A stretch of DNA of 46,497 nucleotides, from NCBI RefSeq assembly GCF_003852525.1, contig NZ_QAJL01000004.1:299510-346006 (forward strand). Direction: 5' to 3'. This document shows, one piece after another, positions 32,992 to 41,600 of this stretch. A program made the position numbers and the translations under genes. Positions within the stretch are counted from its first letter, which is position 1. Every line of letters starts with the position of its first letter. The notes beneath the pieces were generated by a model. The model had not been told where the DNA came from. It worked only from the letters and a program-made list of their open reading frames with translations, and searched no databases. The stretch is from Pedobacter sp. KBW06. GTDB taxonomy: Bacteria; Bacteroidota; Bacteroidia; Sphingobacteriales; Sphingobacteriaceae.

Positions 32992-33804
32992 ATGAAAGCT
33001 ATCTTATGCTCTTTCGCTTTAATAGCAGGTTTATTAATCTGCCCTTCTATAACCAATGCACAGCGGGTCAACATCAACCCAACCTTACTTAGCTTCAATG
33101 CCGCCGCCGGAGAGCGTTCCTCACAAACCATTACGATAGTAAACATCTCAAATGAAAGGCAAGTGTTTCAATTATCCCTGGGAGACTGGTTAAGAGACAG
33201 CCTGGGCAATCACCAGTACCTCAAAGCAGGGACCTTGAGCCGCTCCTGCGCCGACTGGATCAAACTGGACAATTCTTTTATAGAAATAGAGCCCAGGGCA
33301 TCAAAAGAGGTCCGCGTAACACTAAATGCGCCGGCAGATACCTTAATGCTTAAAGAAATGAAATGGGCGATGTTATTTGTTCAAAATGTGAAGGAGCAGG
33401 AAAACAGTAAGAAGAAAAAAGGAAAGGTAAATGCTGTGATCAATGAGATCTTCAGGTTTGGCATCCACCTTTATCAGATCCCTCCGGGAGTCCACAATTA
33501 TGAAGCGAAGGCCATTGACCTTCGTCCTGATCAATCCATAAAAGGCAGTTATAATTTCTTCGTCAGGAATACCGGGAACATCATGCTGCAATGCCAGGCC
33601 CGCCTGGAGCTAACCAATATGGAGACCGGTGAAGAAATCAAACTTGAGCGCATTGAGTTCCCCATATTCCCGGATGCAAACAGGACCATCCCTCTTGCCA
33701 TTCCTGCCAACCTTAAGAAAGGCCGCTATTCAGCCCTTGCCATGTTGGAGTATCATGACGACATGCCGCTGGAAGCTATAGAAATGACGATAGAAATCAA
33801 ATAG
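32992..33804 (+). CDS. PapD-like periplasmic pilus-assembly chaperone
   Basis: This 270-residue exported protein has two Ig-like domains. The frame is open from 32914, but the signal peptide (MKAILCSFAL...TNAQ) begins at the Met at 32992. The mature N-terminal domain starts RVNINPTLLSF, then SSQTITIVNISNERQVFQLS and WIKLDNSFIEIEPRASKEVRVTLNAP, followed by a long strand (KWAMLFVQNV), the layout of the PapD/FimC N-domain: N-terminal basic residue, P..l.P..s..VR motif, then the edge strand. A lysine-rich turn (KKKKGK) precedes RFGIHLYQIPPG, and the second domain (about 170-270) is COG1470-like. The family assignment is by pattern, not search; DUF916/WxL-type Ig proteins are the nearest alternative, though no membrane anchor is present. 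It is divergent from the three subunit genes. Confidence 0.65.
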   Translation: MKAILCSFALIAGLLICPSITNAQRVNINPTLLSFNAAAGERSSQTITIVNISNERQVFQLSLGDWLRDSLGNHQYLKAGTLSRSCADWIKLDNSFIEIEPRASKEVRVTLNAPADTLMLKEMKWAMLFVQNVKEQENSKKKKGKVNAVINEIFRFGIHLYQIPPGVHNYEAKAIDLRPDQSIKGSYNFFVRNTGNIMLQCQARLELTNMETGEEIKLERIEFPIFPDANRTIPLAIPANLKKGRYSALAMLEYHDDMPLEAIEMTIEIK

Positions 33805-33805
33805 A

Positions 33806-36181
33806 TTAAAACTTGAAGCCGATAGACAAATACATTCTCCATGGATTGCGGTCAAAACCATTCGTTTTAGCTACAGAAAAATTAATCGGACCAACGAAGG
33901 ACATATAGCCCAATTTAGCGCCGTATCCGAAGAGGTAGTCGTCATTAAAGGCTACATTAAACGGATTCCAACCCCTATTTTCCCAGCCTACATTAACCTG
34001 TGGGGTTAGGTATAAGTTCCCCCTGATGTTGTATTGCAAAGCGAAACCGAAGGTGGTCAGGCTTGCCAGTCCAATCTCTCCGCGCTTTAATCCGATAAAA
34101 TTATTTTGTGTAACATCCTGCCTGGCATCTATTCCTCCCATGCTAAATTTGGCATTTTCATACATATAGGAAGAGTCAATCCCATATTTATCCGAATAAT
34201 TGAGCCCCCAGGAAGCTGAGGCATTTAAAGAGAGCTTCCTGTTGATCCGTTTTACAAAGTTCTCGCTAAGGAACAATCTCATAATATTTCCGGGAAGGCC
34301 ATCCATAGGATTCAGGTATTGGTAAATCAACTGCCCTTTCTCGTCATCAGGATCCGGAACTTTAGTACTGAGCCTGTTGTTCACAAGATATTTCGCCTGA
34401 ATCGTTAATGAATTTCCCCGTTTTGGAAAATACAGGTTGTCTAAAGTATTCTGTTTGAAGAGCAATGTGAAGGCTTCGTTGCTATGTTTATAAAGTGTCC
34501 GGATGTCATTTCCTTCTCCAAAAAATCTTTTAAAAAGATTAGGACCTCTTTTTATGGCTTCATTTTCATTACTCAGGCTTAAGGAAAGATAACTGGAGCG
34601 TCCAAGGCTATACCCAAGAGACAATTCCGTGTTCATGGTATTGTTAAAATAATTCTCATCAGAAATCAGCCTATACAGAATAGAGTTATTCTGTAGCGCC
34701 TGATAACTAAAAGATGCCTTAAACCAGAGCCGGTTGCTTTCACTAATGAATTTATAATAGTCGAAACGCGCTTTGAAACGCTCAGAAAGGTCTACTGTTG
34801 CCAGTAACCTGGACTTGCTTAAAAAAATATTGCGGTAGGTATAATTGACAATCAAGCCGGCAGACTGCTCGGTATCATAATGAACTGCAGCCTTGAATAC
34901 TCCCGGTTTGCCCTGTTTCAGGCGAACATTCATTGTTAAGCCGGTATCTCCCTTATTCTCAAAAGTATAATATACCTTATCAAAAAACTGTGTCCCGTAG
35001 ATGTCTGCAATGCCATCGTTCACTGCTTTGACCTTTAATTCCTTTCCGGTCTCCAGGCCCAGACGCGAAGCTGCAAATTGCTCCATTACCGGAAAATCTA
35101 AAGGCTGGCCTTTATCATTCTGATATGTAATCTTTGTGACTGGTAACCTGGGATCTTTAATGACCTGCGAGACACTATCCCGGGGATATTTCTTCTGTTC
35201 TTCTGCAATTTTAATCAGTTGCGGCAGGTATTTTCTGGCTTCATTCTCACCAATTTCAATGATGCGCCTGTTCTGGTAAAAATCAGCAGTAGAATAGCCC
35301 GTCAGCGCCTGAGTAAAATCGACGACTACATCTGCCATCGCCTCCTGTTTTTTAGAATCCTCTACAGACCTGAACGCATGGGTCTGGTAAATCAGTTTCA
35401 TTGGGTTTTCAATTTCTTTTTCCGTAAAAAGACGGAATCCGGTATAGCCACCAATTACGATATCTGCCCCCATTTCTTTCACTTCCTGAACGGGGAAGTT
35501 ACGATCTAAGCCCCCATCAACCAGCAAACGTCCATCAATGTAAACTGGCGCAAAAGCCGCGGGTATGGCCAGAGTCGCACGAATGGCCATCGGCAGCGAG
35601 CCTTTGTGTTGCAAAACCAATCCCCCATTTACAATATCTGAGGACGTAATGGTAATGGGTATAGGTAATTTGTTAAAATCATTAATGTGTTTTGCAGGAT
35701 AAGTAAGGGTATTGAGGATCTCAGAAATATATTGTCCTTCAATTAACGCGCCCGGTAATCTTGGTCTCCCTCCCATTACCGGAAATTCGATCATATAGTT
35801 ATCGTATTCATCTTTTTCTTCTATATTGATCTGATTTAAAGGGACTTTATTACTCAACACCCTACGCCAGTTGATCCTCAACGCTATCTTTTTTAGCGTA
35901 TCCGGTGTGTAACCGATGGCATAAAGCCCGCCAAAGATTCCTCCGGCACTGGTTCCTGAAATATAATCTATTTTTATCCCCAGGGAATCAATCAGCTTTA
36001 ATAAACCGATGTGCGCCATCCCCTTAGCCCCACCACCACTGAGTGCCAGGCCAACCTTCGGACGACCTCCCTGCTTAGGGATTGTTTGCGCAAAAGAAAC
36101 ACTGCTTAACCATAAACATAAGCAGATTACCAACGATAAACCGCGAGCCATTGTTTTCAACATGGGGATGTTCATTATCAT
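33806..36181 (-). CDS. patatin-like phospholipase fused to POTRA and Omp85-type beta-barrel
   Basis: This 791-residue protein has the architecture of PlpD/FplA-type (type Vd) autotransporters. After a signal peptide (to about residue 32) the patatin domain spans about 40-320, with the oxyanion motif SGGGAKG (48-54), nucleophile Ser78 in GTSAGG and the dyad Asp222 in LVDGGLDRNFP. A POTRA-like domain (about 345-420) and a long outer-membrane barrel ending in LSIGFKF follow. Such enzymes are lipid hydrolases that may act in the periplasm or be displayed outside. Several nearby ATGs exist (M1, M3, M7, M11); all precede the signal core. The stop codon is 1 nt from that of the convergent chaperone gene, with no room for a terminator between them. 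Confidence 0.94.
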   Translation of the reverse strand: MIMNIPMLKTMARGLSLVICLCLWLSSVSFAQTIPKQGGRPKVGLALSGGGAKGMAHIGLLKLIDSLGIKIDYISGTSAGGIFGGLYAIGYTPDTLKKIALRINWRRVLSNKVPLNQINIEEKDEYDNYMIEFPVMGGRPRLPGALIEGQYISEILNTLTYPAKHINDFNKLPIPITITSSDIVNGGLVLQHKGSLPMAIRATLAIPAAFAPVYIDGRLLVDGGLDRNFPVQEVKEMGADIVIGGYTGFRLFTEKEIENPMKLIYQTHAFRSVEDSKKQEAMADVVVDFTQALTGYSTADFYQNRRIIEIGENEARKYLPQLIKIAEEQKKYPRDSVSQVIKDPRLPVTKITYQNDKGQPLDFPVMEQFAASRLGLETGKELKVKAVNDGIADIYGTQFFDKVYYTFENKGDTGLTMNVRLKQGKPGVFKAAVHYDTEQSAGLIVNYTYRNIFLSKSRLLATVDLSERFKARFDYYKFISESNRLWFKASFSYQALQNNSILYRLISDENYFNNTMNTELSLGYSLGRSSYLSLSLSNENEAIKRGPNLFKRFFGEGNDIRTLYKHSNEAFTLLFKQNTLDNLYFPKRGNSLTIQAKYLVNNRLSTKVPDPDDEKGQLIYQYLNPMDGLPGNIMRLFLSENFVKRINRKLSLNASASWGLNYSDKYGIDSSYMYENAKFSMGGIDARQDVTQNNFIGLKRGEIGLASLTTFGFALQYNIRGNLYLTPQVNVGWENRGWNPFNVAFNDDYLFGYGAKLGYMSFVGPINFSVAKTNGFDRNPWRMYLSIGFKF

Positions 36182-36257
36182 GAATCAATAATCCGTCATC
36201 CTAAATTTATTTAAGGATTTCTAAATATCCGAATTTTAATATTGAAATTGATATCGA

Positions 36258-37517
36258 TTAGTAATCTACATGATAATCCTTAGCAAATTTTTTCCCTCCC
36301 CAGGCTTTTCTTGCTGTCCAGTCTTCGGCCGGTGCCGACCAGAATTCGTTTGTTGCCGGTAATCCCAGAGGCAGGAAGGATAATGTAGCCATATACAGAC
36401 TTCCGGTAGAAGTGTAATAATCTGCAATATCCGGATCATGGCCAACGAAGCCCAACTGCAGCCATCCGTTTTCATCAAATGTACCCGGTACATCGTACAT
36501 GTTTTTTTTGACCAGCGTAAGTGCTGCACGTACCTGTGCCGGTTTTATTGTTGCCGGTAATCGCTCCATCAACGCAACCTGACTTAACGCCTGCAATGCT
36601 CCCGTCCGGTAAGTAATGGAACGTCCGATCGGTGGAAATGTCCCCTCCGGAGAAATCATCCGCTCCTGCCCTACAGCATATCGCTCCATTCTGGAGATGG
36701 CGAGCTCATATTCTTTTGACGTTGCCAGTCCATGATCAGCCATAACTTTTAGCGTATCTACCATCATTGGATGAATGACAAAAGAATTATAGTAGTCGAA
36801 AGCGAAATTAGGCCCGTCTCCATAGCAACCGTCCCCTTTATACCATTCATTTAATTTCTTCACCCCCTTATTTAACCTTTCTGCATCAGGCTCCTGCCCC
36901 AATGTGAGGAGAAAAGCTTCAGACATGGCCCCAAACAACAACCAGTTGCTATCGAATGGTTTTCTATTTCTTAATGATTTAAATGCGGTGATGATTCTTT
37001 CTTTAGTTGTCGAATCCAGCGGCTCCCACAATGCTTTCGGGGCGCGTAAAAAAGAGTGAGCCAGATAGGCTGCATCTACAATTGGCTGATGATCTGTTTT
37101 AAAATTTAGCTGATCGGGACTTGCCGGATCAAAACAACGGGCCAATCCCTGCAGGGCATCTGTTCTCATTTTTTTACGAAACACGCCTTCCCTTGTATCA
37201 TCGTCTGGTAAAGCCAGCCAGGGGGCAATTCCTGCAAAGGTTCTGCCGACGGCTTCCAGATAAGTGACATGAATAGAACGGGAATCGAAAGTAGGTGATT
37301 TTTCTACCCTCATATTTTTTTTCAGGCTGCCATTTGCGAGGTTTGCCGTTACGGGGTTTCCTATTTTATACAATAGTCTCCACCAATACTCTCTGTCTTT
37401 TCCCGCTATTCCCGCGCGACTAAAAGGCTTTCCTTCAACAGCCAAAAGTGATGTTGCAGGTAACGTTCCTGCCAGTCCCATTAATGATATCGCTCCTAAA
37501 AATTTTCTTCGTTCCAT
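36258..37517 (-). CDS. DUF2264 domain protein, exported, probable glycan-active enzyme
   Basis: This 419-residue protein matches the DUF2264 family. The signatures seen are REYWWRLLYKIGNPV, THVTYLEAVGRTFAGIAPWL-like (HVTYLEAVGRTFAGIAPWL), NWLLFGAMSEAFLL, YGDGPNFAFDYYNSFVIHPMM and FPPIGRSITYRTGALQAL. The all-helical fold of this family resembles (alpha/alpha)6 barrel glycosidases and unsaturated glucuronyl hydrolases; its reaction is not established. The frame is open to 37628, but I chose the Met at 37517 because it begins a twin-arginine-like or lipid-free export signal (MERRKFLGAISLMGLAGT). It is divergent from the exonuclease/phosphatase-fold gene. Confidence 0.88.
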   Translation of the reverse strand: MERRKFLGAISLMGLAGTLPATSLLAVEGKPFSRAGIAGKDREYWWRLLYKIGNPVTANLANGSLKKNMRVEKSPTFDSRSIHVTYLEAVGRTFAGIAPWLALPDDDTREGVFRKKMRTDALQGLARCFDPASPDQLNFKTDHQPIVDAAYLAHSFLRAPKALWEPLDSTTKERIITAFKSLRNRKPFDSNWLLFGAMSEAFLLTLGQEPDAERLNKGVKKLNEWYKGDGCYGDGPNFAFDYYNSFVIHPMMVDTLKVMADHGLATSKEYELAISRMERYAVGQERMISPEGTFPPIGRSITYRTGALQALSQVALMERLPATIKPAQVRAALTLVKKNMYDVPGTFDENGWLQLGFVGHDPDIADYYTSTGSLYMATLSFLPLGLPATNEFWSAPAEDWTARKAWGGKKFAKDYHVDY

Positions 37518-37666
37518 AGCTGCCTGATCCAATAAATCAGGTCTAAGATAGCCGGGATCCTTCAGATCTTCCCGAAATTGACTGCGCAAACGTTTGATAT
37601 CAAGAGGAAGTCGGCCGCTGAATTTCAAAATAAAGCGCTAATTTTAAAGGTAGAAATCCAGCATTT

Positions 37667-38461
37667 ATGAAACGATATTTTCAATTTTCAGGTACCCTTT
37701 GTTTACTTCTTATGTACGCTTTCAGCACCGTTGCACAATCCGGGACAAAAACGCTAAAAGTGATGACGTATAACATTCATCACGGAAACCCACCTGCACA
37801 AAGTGGAGTAATTGACTTGCAAGCTATTGCCGATGTCATCAACAGTCAGCAGCCAGATCTCGTGGCCCTCCAGGAACTGGATGTACTGACCAAAAGGGCT
37901 AATGGACTCGACGAGGTGAAAAAACTGGCAGCACTAACAGGAATGCATTCTTTCTTCTCCAAGGGAATAGATTTTGATGGAGGCGAATATGGCGTTGCCA
38001 TTCTTTCCAGATTTAAGATTAACCAGGCATCACGCTTTCCTCTACCCTCCAAAGAAGGACTAGCTGCAGAAGCCCGGAGCCTGGCCGTTGTGAATGTGAC
38101 CCTACCCAACGGACAGCAATTAGATTTCGCCTGCACACATCTTGACCTAAAAGAGGAACATCGTTTACTCCAGGTAGCTGAAATCAACAAGATTTTAGGC
38201 TCAAGAAAAGGAACAGTTATTCTTGCCGGGGACTTTAACTTTGAGGCTACAAATCCGGCAATGGCTATATTGGAGCAACATTTCAGGCGCAGCTGCACAG
38301 AGAACTGTGATCCGACAATTCCTGAGGTTAATCCAGAAAAAGAAATCGACTTCATTCTGCTAAAAAAAGGAAGTCACCTGAAAGTAGCTACTCATCAGGT
38401 AATTAAAAATATCATTGCTTCAGACCATCTTCCTGTTGTAGCCAGCTACACCCTTCCATAA
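37667..38461 (+). CDS. secreted endonuclease/exonuclease/phosphatase-fold hydrolase
   Basis: This 264-residue protein has a signal peptide (MKRYFQFSGT...TVAQS) and then the metal-dependent EEP fold. The conserved blocks are VMTYNIHHG, VALQELD (metal-binding Glu), EYGVAILSRF, ACTHLDLK, ILAGDFNFEATNPAM and the C-terminal ASDHLPVVASY catalytic Asp-His. The family includes nucleases, inositol and sphingolipid phosphodiesterases and others; the substrate cannot be told from sequence. Export to the periplasm or exterior fits scavenging of phosphodiesters. It stands alone, with a strong terminator 20 bp after the stop. Confidence 0.92.
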   Translation: MKRYFQFSGTLCLLLMYAFSTVAQSGTKTLKVMTYNIHHGNPPAQSGVIDLQAIADVINSQQPDLVALQELDVLTKRANGLDEVKKLAALTGMHSFFSKGIDFDGGEYGVAILSRFKINQASRFPLPSKEGLAAEARSLAVVNVTLPNGQQLDFACTHLDLKEEHRLLQVAEINKILGSRKGTVILAGDFNFEATNPAMAILEQHFRRSCTENCDPTIPEVNPEKEIDFILLKKGSHLKVATHQVIKNIIASDHLPVVASYTLP

Positions 38462-38824
38462 ATACCATTTTTCTTATGGATACAAATGAAAAGACCGGCA
38501 AATTGCCGGTCTTTTCATTTGTAAGAAAAAAAGTACATTCAAAACACAATTTCAAATCGGCCTCTAATTACGATTCAAGACTACTTATTCCCAACTCAGT
38601 TGTCAAAATACTCAACCAAAGGCTATTAGCTATAATATAAAAAAAAATTACATATTAGTTTATGTACCTTGTTATTGTAATTTTCAATAATTCACCAATC
38701 GTTAATTTTTCTATTAGGTAGCACCCTTTAAAAGATTGGTTTACAGCATCAGTACGGCTTCTTTTTTTCGATTACACCAATATCTCAACTGACAATAGTC
38801 TTTGCAAAGGCTATTTCTTGCGCA
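38462..38824. other. intergenic region, AT-rich, no gene seen
   Basis: Apart from the terminator at 38481-38523 this region is AT-rich non-coding sequence leading to the XRE-type gene. No promoter matching TAnnTTTG with correct spacing was found, nor any RNA gene. Confidence 0.5.
38481..38523 (+). terminator. strong hairpin terminator after the EEP-fold hydrolase gene
   Basis: A perfect 19-bp stem (arms 38481-38499 and 38505-38523; core AAAAGACCGGC / GCCGGTCTTTT) with loop AAATT lies 19 bp after the stop codon. The TCTTTT inside the descending arm can act as the U-tract. Confidence 0.85.
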
Positions 38825-39436
38825 ATGGCCAAAAAAGATAAAAAGTGGCAACCTTCAAAGGTAAAAGCTGCTGATTTAGAGACGATCAATAAAGTCAAAG
38901 AAGCCCGCGAAAAACAAGAGATTTCCCATCGGACGCTTGAAAATAAAGCGGGAATCGCCGAAGGTTATATTTCAAATGCGGAAAATCCACGGCTAACGGC
39001 TAAGTATACGTTGGGACATCTGAATAAAATCGTCAAAGCCATTAATCAAACGGATACATCTCATCTGTCGGGGAAAAAGCCTGGCAAAGGAAAAAATAAA
39101 ACCCTGCTAAACCTCCATGACCTTGTTCCCGAAAAACCAATTCTTTCCAGAAAAAAAACACTTAAAATCATCAATCCGAGCGTAAAAGAAATTGGGCCTA
39201 AGAATGCTATTCTCACTTTGATTACAGCGGGTTTCTTCGATAGAAGGCTGGTAAATCTGGATGAAATTGAAGCCAACTGTATCCGGTTATTTGGAAAAAG
39301 CTTCATCCGTAAATCACTTAGTCACCGGCTAAACCTACTTTCTGATGAAGGAATTCTCCTCAGACATAAAACCGGGGAACCGGACACCTACCATTACAAA
39401 AAAAACGAAACTGAAGAACATCCTTCTCAAGAATAA
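38825..39436 (+). CDS. XRE-type helix-turn-helix protein with C-terminal winged-helix-like part
   Basis: This 203-residue basic cytoplasmic protein has an XRE/Cro-C1-like domain at about residues 20-75, with the pattern INKVKEAREKQEISHRTLE, AGIAEGYISNAENPR, YTLGHLNKIVKAI. A Lys/Gly-rich linker (about 78-95) follows, and a C-terminal region (about 120-195) has a winged-helix look: FFDRRLVNLDEIEANC, KSLSHRLNLLSDEGIL. No catalytic motif is seen. It precedes by 71 bp another small protein with a weaker version of the same HTH pattern. It probably regulates genes, but the targets are unknown; an antitoxin-like role is possible without direct support. Confidence 0.6.
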   Translation: MAKKDKKWQPSKVKAADLETINKVKEAREKQEISHRTLENKAGIAEGYISNAENPRLTAKYTLGHLNKIVKAINQTDTSHLSGKKPGKGKNKTLLNLHDLVPEKPILSRKKTLKIINPSVKEIGPKNAILTLITAGFFDRRLVNLDEIEANCIRLFGKSFIRKSLSHRLNLLSDEGILLRHKTGEPDTYHYKKNETEEHPSQE

Positions 39437-39507
39437 AACCCTTCAGTTCTAGCTGGATTTTACTATTCACGAAATAGTCCGCATATTTAAGGAAATTTAA
39501 GCGAAAT

Positions 39508-40203
39508 ATGCAGACTGTACTCATCTACAATATTTACGCCATAGATCTGGAGATCATTTATAACGTCTGGAGACGAAGAGTTGCCCTGGGGTTTTGGATT
39601 GCAGATATGGCTTTTCTCATGGATGAGGTTCCGCTGCATCTGAAAGAGATAGAAAATCCAACATTAAAGATCACTTCCCGAACTGTATTTAAAGATCCTG
39701 AAACAGGAACTTATACCCTACCGCAACGAAGTATACCAGTATATGACCTCGATCAGATCAACTTCATACGCCATATTTTCTATGACCAACCTTTATGGAG
39801 GCTGTTACCTGCCAAAGCGCTCACTGAGGATGAGATTACTGTTAAGGTGACTCATTTCATTGCTAAAGGAAAACAACAGCTCCTGATTGAAAAAATAGGC
39901 TTATATGGCGAACTGAAAAAGCTATACCTGCTGGATGAATCAAAGATTCCCAAAAACGCAGTGAAATTTATGATTGATACTGAAAGGGTAAAAGCCCTAT
40001 TGCTGTTAATGATCAATACTCCGTATTTTGATTCGCCAAAACTAGCTGTAGAAATTTACAGGGATTTTATAGCGCTATACAAGATTACCCCCCAACCTGT
40101 CATACTCGAAGAAGCACTCCGTTTTTATACCTCCAGACATAAAGGACCACGATTAAAAAAGTTAAAAGCCAAGGGAGCGTATACGACCTTTGGGAAAGGT
40201 TAA
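39508..40203 (+). CDS. unrecognised protein with degenerate XRE-like HTH at the N-terminus
   Basis: I do not recognise this 231-residue protein as a named family. Residues about 20-55 (VWRRRVALGFWIADMAFLM, then LHLKEIENPTLKI) follow the spacing of an XRE-type HTH, including the terminal IENP motif also present as AENPR in the gene just upstream. The turn residues of a standard HTH are poorly kept, so DNA binding may be lost. The rest is mixed alpha/beta with a basic C-terminus (HKGPRLKKLKAKG). No signal peptide or membrane segment is seen. It is in the same direction as the preceding XRE gene, 71 bp downstream, and may be co-transcribed with it. Confidence 0.5.
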   Translation: MQTVLIYNIYAIDLEIIYNVWRRRVALGFWIADMAFLMDEVPLHLKEIENPTLKITSRTVFKDPETGTYTLPQRSIPVYDLDQINFIRHIFYDQPLWRLLPAKALTEDEITVKVTHFIAKGKQQLLIEKIGLYGELKKLYLLDESKIPKNAVKFMIDTERVKALLLLMINTPYFDSPKLAVEIYRDFIALYKITPQPVILEEALRFYTSRHKGPRLKKLKAKGAYTTFGKG

Positions 40204-40220
40204 ATTATTTTAAAAAATAA

Positions 40221-40251
40221 TTTGCCGGAAAACAATATTTTTCTACTTTTG
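40221..40251 (+). promoter_or_regulatory. promoter of the tRNA-Thr gene
   Basis: TTTG (40221-40224), a 19-bp spacer and TACTTTTG (40244-40251) are a textbook Bacteroidota primary promoter. Transcription would begin near 40258, about 47 nt before the mature tRNA. Confidence 0.8.
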
Positions 40252-40304
40252 TGGCCTCACCAGAGCATCAGGCGATATTTATCGCATTTGATGACATAAT
40301 AAAA

Positions 40305-40377
<73 letters not shown>

Positions 40378-40439
40378 CTTTATTTTCTCTCTCCACAGTT
40401 TATTCTCACATATATTCCTAGTTTAGAAGAACTATATTT

Positions 40440-40814
40440 ATGGCCCATATAATAAATCTTAAAACCTTTAAAGATTCCAGAGGGATCCTAACTGTTCTTG
40501 ACCGTGTTGTTAATTTCGAAATCAAGCGATTATTTTATATTTATGCTGTTGATGACTCAGACCGTGGAGGTCACAGACATCACAATACCCACCAAGCAGC
40601 GATATGTATCCAGGGATCCTGTAAAATAACAAACAATGACAATGCAAAAGTAGAATTATTCGATCTCGACTCACCGGAAAAGTGCTTAATTTTAGAACCA
40701 CAGGATTGGCACATTATGCATGATTTTTCATCTGATGCTATTTTATTGGTTTTAGCTTCCACAGCATTTGATCCAAAGGACTACATCTATGAACCATATG
40801 GTAATTCCTTATAA
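40440..40814 (+). CDS. FdtA/WxcM-like cupin, dTDP-4-keto-6-deoxyhexose 3,4-ketoisomerase type
   Basis: This 124-residue single-domain cupin matches the FdtA/WxcM-like family, which isomerises dTDP-4-keto-6-deoxyglucose to the 3-keto sugar on the way to 3-amino-3,6-dideoxyhexoses of O-antigens and S-layers. Signatures are KDSRGILTVLD, the catalytic histidine block DRGGHRHHNTHQ, IQGSCKI, the LDSPEKCLILEPQDWHIMHDFS stretch and LLVLASTAFDPKDYI. The usual partners, an aminotransferase (FdtB) and an acyltransferase (FdtC), are not intact within the window, though decayed acyltransferase-like sequence may lie just downstream. The length is slightly below the family's usual ~135-140 residues. Confidence 0.88.
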   Translation: MAHIINLKTFKDSRGILTVLDRVVNFEIKRLFYIYAVDDSDRGGHRHHNTHQAAICIQGSCKITNNDNAKVELFDLDSPEKCLILEPQDWHIMHDFSSDAILLVLASTAFDPKDYIYEPYGNSL

Positions 40815-41600
40815 AAATTTAAAAACCTTAAATAGTCTCTTTGAAAATGAACTCTAGAAGAGTTTTCAGATTCTTTTAGATAAAGGATGATATGTATTTG
40901 GAGATGAAGTCTCACGCTTTGGCAAAGAGCCTCGTTGAGTTCATTAGAAAGAATCGCATTGGGAATAACCAATTGCCTTGACGCGATTATATTTTGGTTG
41001 AAGTGCTGTACCTTTCATAACGGAGATAAATTATTGTTCTTTCAAATACCACAACAACAACCATTCCGACTATACAGCGTTATAATCTTGTTCCAAATTT
41101 TGTTGAACCAAAAATTCACAGGTTAAAAACATCTACATTTTATACCCAATAATCGAACTGTCTCTACTGTTTTTCTGATTGAGCTCTGCAACGGTTACAA
41201 CTTGGCATATTAAAATTCTTCCTGATAATCGCATTTTTATTGATAACAATATTTTCTAAAGAACAATACAAGAACCTTCTACGATATTCATGAAAAACGA
41301 GCCCTGAATACCATATTTATGTGCTTGCGAAAAATAATGCGATAAAGGAATCCCCAGAAATATTTCTCGGAATATCTAACAATGGGCGATTTATGAGAGG
41401 AGTACTAATCACTATTGACTTAAAACCAGTGATTTGCAACGCCCAAAGGAAATATAAATTTGCTATTTCCAATCGGTCAGTCGATTTATCTTGTGTTATT
41501 TTACCAAGCAGTTAAACTACTTTCCAAAATGGCAGAAAATTAAAAAGGTCAATCTTTCGAATCCTAATCCTAATTTTTCTTAATTATACAATGACTGGAA
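40815..41600. other. 786-bp AT-rich region with no intact gene
   Basis: No full reading frame here looks like a protein. The short frames that exist are 60-64 codons and change frame. Fragments resembling a left-handed-beta-helix sugar acyltransferase are listed separately as a possible pseudogene. The last ~80 bp lead to the stop codon of the Wzi/RemB-like gene on the other strand. Confidence 0.5.
40892..41259 (+). pseudogene. possible decayed sugar O/N-acyltransferase (FdtC/WbpD-like)
   Basis: Two short plus-strand translations recall hexapeptide acyltransferases that normally accompany FdtA. The segment 40892-40978 reads SHALAKSLVEFI, then RIGNNQLP before a stop; compare the family pattern H..A.VES..IG.NT.IW.F. 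The segment 41185-41259 reads TTWHIKILPDNRIFIDNNI before a stop; compare T.IWHF.HILP...IG.NCNI. They are separated by frameshifts and stops. The similarity is short and judged by memory of the family, so chance resemblance is possible. Confidence 0.25.

Noticed and set aside
37846..38355. 169-codon minus-strand frame within the EEP-fold hydrolase
   Set aside because: Antisense to conserved catalytic blocks of the hydrolase, with low-complexity Ser-rich translation and no own context.
38825..40203. Adjacent small genes considered as a toxin-antitoxin pair
   Set aside because: No toxin catalytic motif is visible, both proteins are longer than usual, and both carry HTH-like patterns; kept only as a remote alternative.
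40787..41126. Short 60-63-codon frames on both strands in the AT-rich gap
   Set aside because: They overlap each other, lack recognisable motifs as whole proteins, and are better explained as fragments of non-coding or decayed sequence.
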